64,000 nucleotides of DNA from Planococcus halotolerans (GTDB lineage: Bacteria; Bacillota; Bacilli; Bacillales_A; Planococcaceae). The stretch is from assembly GCF_003289955.1 (NCBI RefSeq), contig NZ_QLZR01000001.1, forward strand, positions 62,001 to 126,000, in the 5' to 3' direction. Positions 62,931-64,000 of this stretch are shown here, piece after piece (position 1 is the first letter of the stretch; each line of letters begins with the position of its first letter). A program made the position numbers and the translations under genes. The notes under the pieces were generated by a model, which was given only the letters and a program-made list of their open reading frames with translations, had not been told where the DNA came from and did no database searches.

Positions 62931-62983
62931 ATATTAAAATATGAATGAGCATTCAGTCAATAGTTCATTTGAAAGGGTTTTCA
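62931..62983 (-). promoter_or_regulatory. fadF promoter with TetR-type operator and degenerate cre
   Basis: Minus strand TTGACT (62955-62960), then TTAATA at 17-nt spacing (62932-62937) or TAATAT at 18. The spacer contains the palindrome TGAATG-AG-CATTCA (62942-62955), close in half-site to the FadR box of B. subtilis but with shorter spacing. TGAAAGGGTTTTCA (62970-62983) matches the cre consensus with one mismatch at the centre and lies 10 nt upstream of the -35. Confidence 0.65.
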
Positions 62984-63076
62984 TATTTCACCTTAATTAA
63001 TAATATTATTCCACTTCTTTTCATTCACCGGGACAGAAAAAATATCACTAGTTCATACTTTGTGGACATCAATAAA

Positions 63077-63104
63077 ACAAAAAGACATCGCCGATAGCGA
63101 TGCC
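63077..63104 (-). terminator. Terminator of cblS
   Basis: Minus-strand GCATCGC(TATCG)GCGATGT stem then TTTTTG. Confidence 0.88.
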
Positions 63105-63106
63105 TT

Positions 63107-63784
63107 TCAATCAATAAAAGATAATGGAAAAAGAGGTTCAACCTTATACTTTTTCAACAACTCATTCTTTTCATGACTGACGCCAATCAGAACAGCTGTT
63201 GAAGGTCCGCCGGAAGCTTGAAGATCCAGGCCGTTTATCGGTGAAACCGGCTTGCCCAACATTGCTTCTATTTCAGCCTCAATTCCTTTGGACCCAATCG
63301 GCCAAAGGGTCTCGATGATTTCTTCTTTTATCAACTGGTTTAATAATTTCATATCTGCAACATGACCAGGCTTGTCCATTACATCTCTGCCTGTCAACGG
63401 CAATCCATAAACAAACCACGTTAAGTTTGTATAGCTGATTTCTCTGCTTTTCTTTCCGAGAATTGTTACCGAAATACCAGATTGAAGTGTGCTCATGTTT
63501 GTTTCGGAACTTCCTTTCATCGGAATTGGCTGCAATCCGGCTTCTTTAAAAAGTTCTTCTATGCCAGAAACATACTCGGCCCATTGTCCCGCTCCGCTGA
63601 AATTATGCAGTAATACTGCCTGTGCTTCACTGCCGGCCGCCCATTGTTCCAGCAATGCCACTCTTGCCGAGAATTTTGCCACAATGCGGTCCGGCGCTTT
63701 GATTTCGTCAAACTCTTTTTCGCCAATAGCTGCAGAATTATCAGTTGTCACGACGAGGTCATCAATGATCAGTTCATGTCGCAT
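63107..63784 (-). CDS. cblS: Alpha-ribazole kinase CblS-like (cobalamin lower-ligand salvage)
   Basis: 225 residues, AIR-synthase-related. N-terminal VVTTDNSAAIGEKEFDEIKA resembles the DxSxxIGEKE pattern of CblS proteins of Listeria and Geobacillus, which phosphorylate alpha-ribazole to alpha-ribazole-phosphate. A second half includes GLDLQASGGPSTAVLIG. GGGGAG lies 8 nt before the ATG. It overlaps the upstream membrane gene by 11 nt. Placement 8 kb from the B12-dependent mutase fits a cofactor-supply role. Name from memory of the family. Confidence 0.68.
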   Translation of the reverse strand: MRHELIIDDLVVTTDNSAAIGEKEFDEIKAPDRIVAKFSARVALLEQWAAGSEAQAVLLHNFSGAGQWAEYVSGIEELFKEAGLQPIPMKGSSETNMSTLQSGISVTILGKKSREISYTNLTWFVYGLPLTGRDVMDKPGHVADMKLLNQLIKEEIIETLWPIGSKGIEAEIEAMLGKPVSPINGLDLQASGGPSTAVLIGVSHEKNELLKKYKVEPLFPLSFID

Positions 63785-64000
63785 GGAACGATCTCCCCGC
63801 AGTCATTTTAATGATAGATGGCATAACAATCGCCGCTGCTGCTGCATTGACAGATGACGCAAACAACAGTGCCGGCACGGATGCGTAAAAAAATGCCGGC
63901 GACAGCAGAAAATAAAAAGGAACAGTTGCGATTACCCCATTGCCGAGAATGAATGCCACCCATTTGATCCAGTTTTTATTTATGTTATGCAATTTCGCAA
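63774..64000 (-). CDS. C-terminal part of a membrane protein, possibly CblT (alpha-ribazole transporter); runs off the right edge
   Basis: The frame is open to the window edge; only about 75 residues are seen. Two membrane segments (VAFILGNGVIATVPFYFLL and VPALLFASSVNAAAAAIVMP) precede a basic C-terminus. The stop overlaps the cblS start by 11 nt. In Listeria and Geobacillus the ECF-type transporter CblT is encoded next to CblS; by analogy this could be CblT. A TTG near 63992 is not a convincing start, so the gene probably begins outside the window. Confidence 0.5.
   Translation of the reverse strand, partial: AKLHNINKNWIKWVAFILGNGVIATVPFYFLLSPAFFYASVPALLFASSVNAAAAAIVMPSIIKMTAGRSFHAT

Noticed and set aside
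62942-62955. Canonical B. subtilis FadR box
   Set aside because: Half-sites agree but the centre is two bases instead of the longer consensus centre, so it was reported only as a TetR-type operator.

Overview
The window looks like chromosome from a low-to-mid GC member of the Bacillales, most likely a non-spore-forming Planococcaceae (Planococcus or Planomicrobium type). The basis is gene order. From about 16.8 kb to 51.3 kb it follows the Bacillus subtilis ssb-ywpF-fabZ-mbl-murAA-ywzB-atp-upp-glyA-ywlG-rpiB-ywlE-ywlC-prmC-prfA-tdk-rpmE-rho-glpX-murAB-tal-fbaA-spo0F-ywjG-pyrG-rpoE segment. The sporulation and flagellar genes that interrupt it in B. subtilis (spoIIR, spoIID, spoIIQ, spoIIID, flhO/flhP) are missing. 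I see no rRNA, tRNA, CRISPR array or intact insertion sequence. Almost everything is on the minus strand. The plus-strand exceptions are a 34-aa membrane peptide, the ywqB-ywqA pair, ywpF and ywjG.

Layout. 1-2.7 kb: rocB (cut by the left edge) and aminotransferase patA. 2.9-3.6 and 6.4-7.0 kb: two clusters of a composite intergenic repeat built on exact 21-nt iterations. Between and after them lie an EamA exporter, panF with its partner yhdT, and a Yip1-like/HlyD-like membrane pair. 9.3-12.1 kb: small housekeeping and hypothetical genes, including an LD-carboxypeptidase and an IDEAL-domain protein. 12.3-16.5 kb: SWIM protein and SNF2 helicase. 16.6-22.3 kb: ssb, ywpF, fabZ, epuA, mbl, murA, ywzB. 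22.5-29.7 kb: complete F1Fo ATP synthase operon. 29.9-36.6 kb: mnaA, upp, a PAS/GAF/GGDEF/EAL protein, glyA, ywlG, rpiB. 36.8-42 kb: arginine phosphatase, Sua5, release-factor methylase, RF1, thymidine kinase, L31. 42-51.5 kb: rho, gluconeogenic and pentose-phosphate enzymes, second murA, spo0F, pyrG with a reiterative-transcription attenuator, rpoE. 51.9-62.8 kb: fatty/branched-chain acyl-CoA operon (thiolase, hydroxyacyl-CoA dehydrogenase, two acyl-CoA dehydrogenases, TetR regulator, B12-dependent isobutyryl-CoA mutase) preceded by a cre site, then fadF. 63.1-64 kb: alpha-ribazole kinase (B12 salvage) and the end of a membrane protein.

The genes combine into envelope growth (mbl, two murA genes, mnaA), energy conversion (atp), translation termination and tRNA modification, central carbon metabolism, and acyl-CoA oxidation. 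The last is joined to cobalamin salvage, which would supply the cofactor of the mutase.

The most unusual content is intergenic. There are four arrays of about 13-nt cores at 20/21-nt helical spacing with different core sequences. A family of about 120-nt hairpin elements abuts stop codons in fixed orientation. Inverted palindromic elements flank tdk. Other candidates are a DnaA-box cluster upstream of ywlC, a UUCG-capped hairpin inside the atp operon, and palindromes around murA. Functions were assigned by recognising protein families in the translated sequence; no database search was run.
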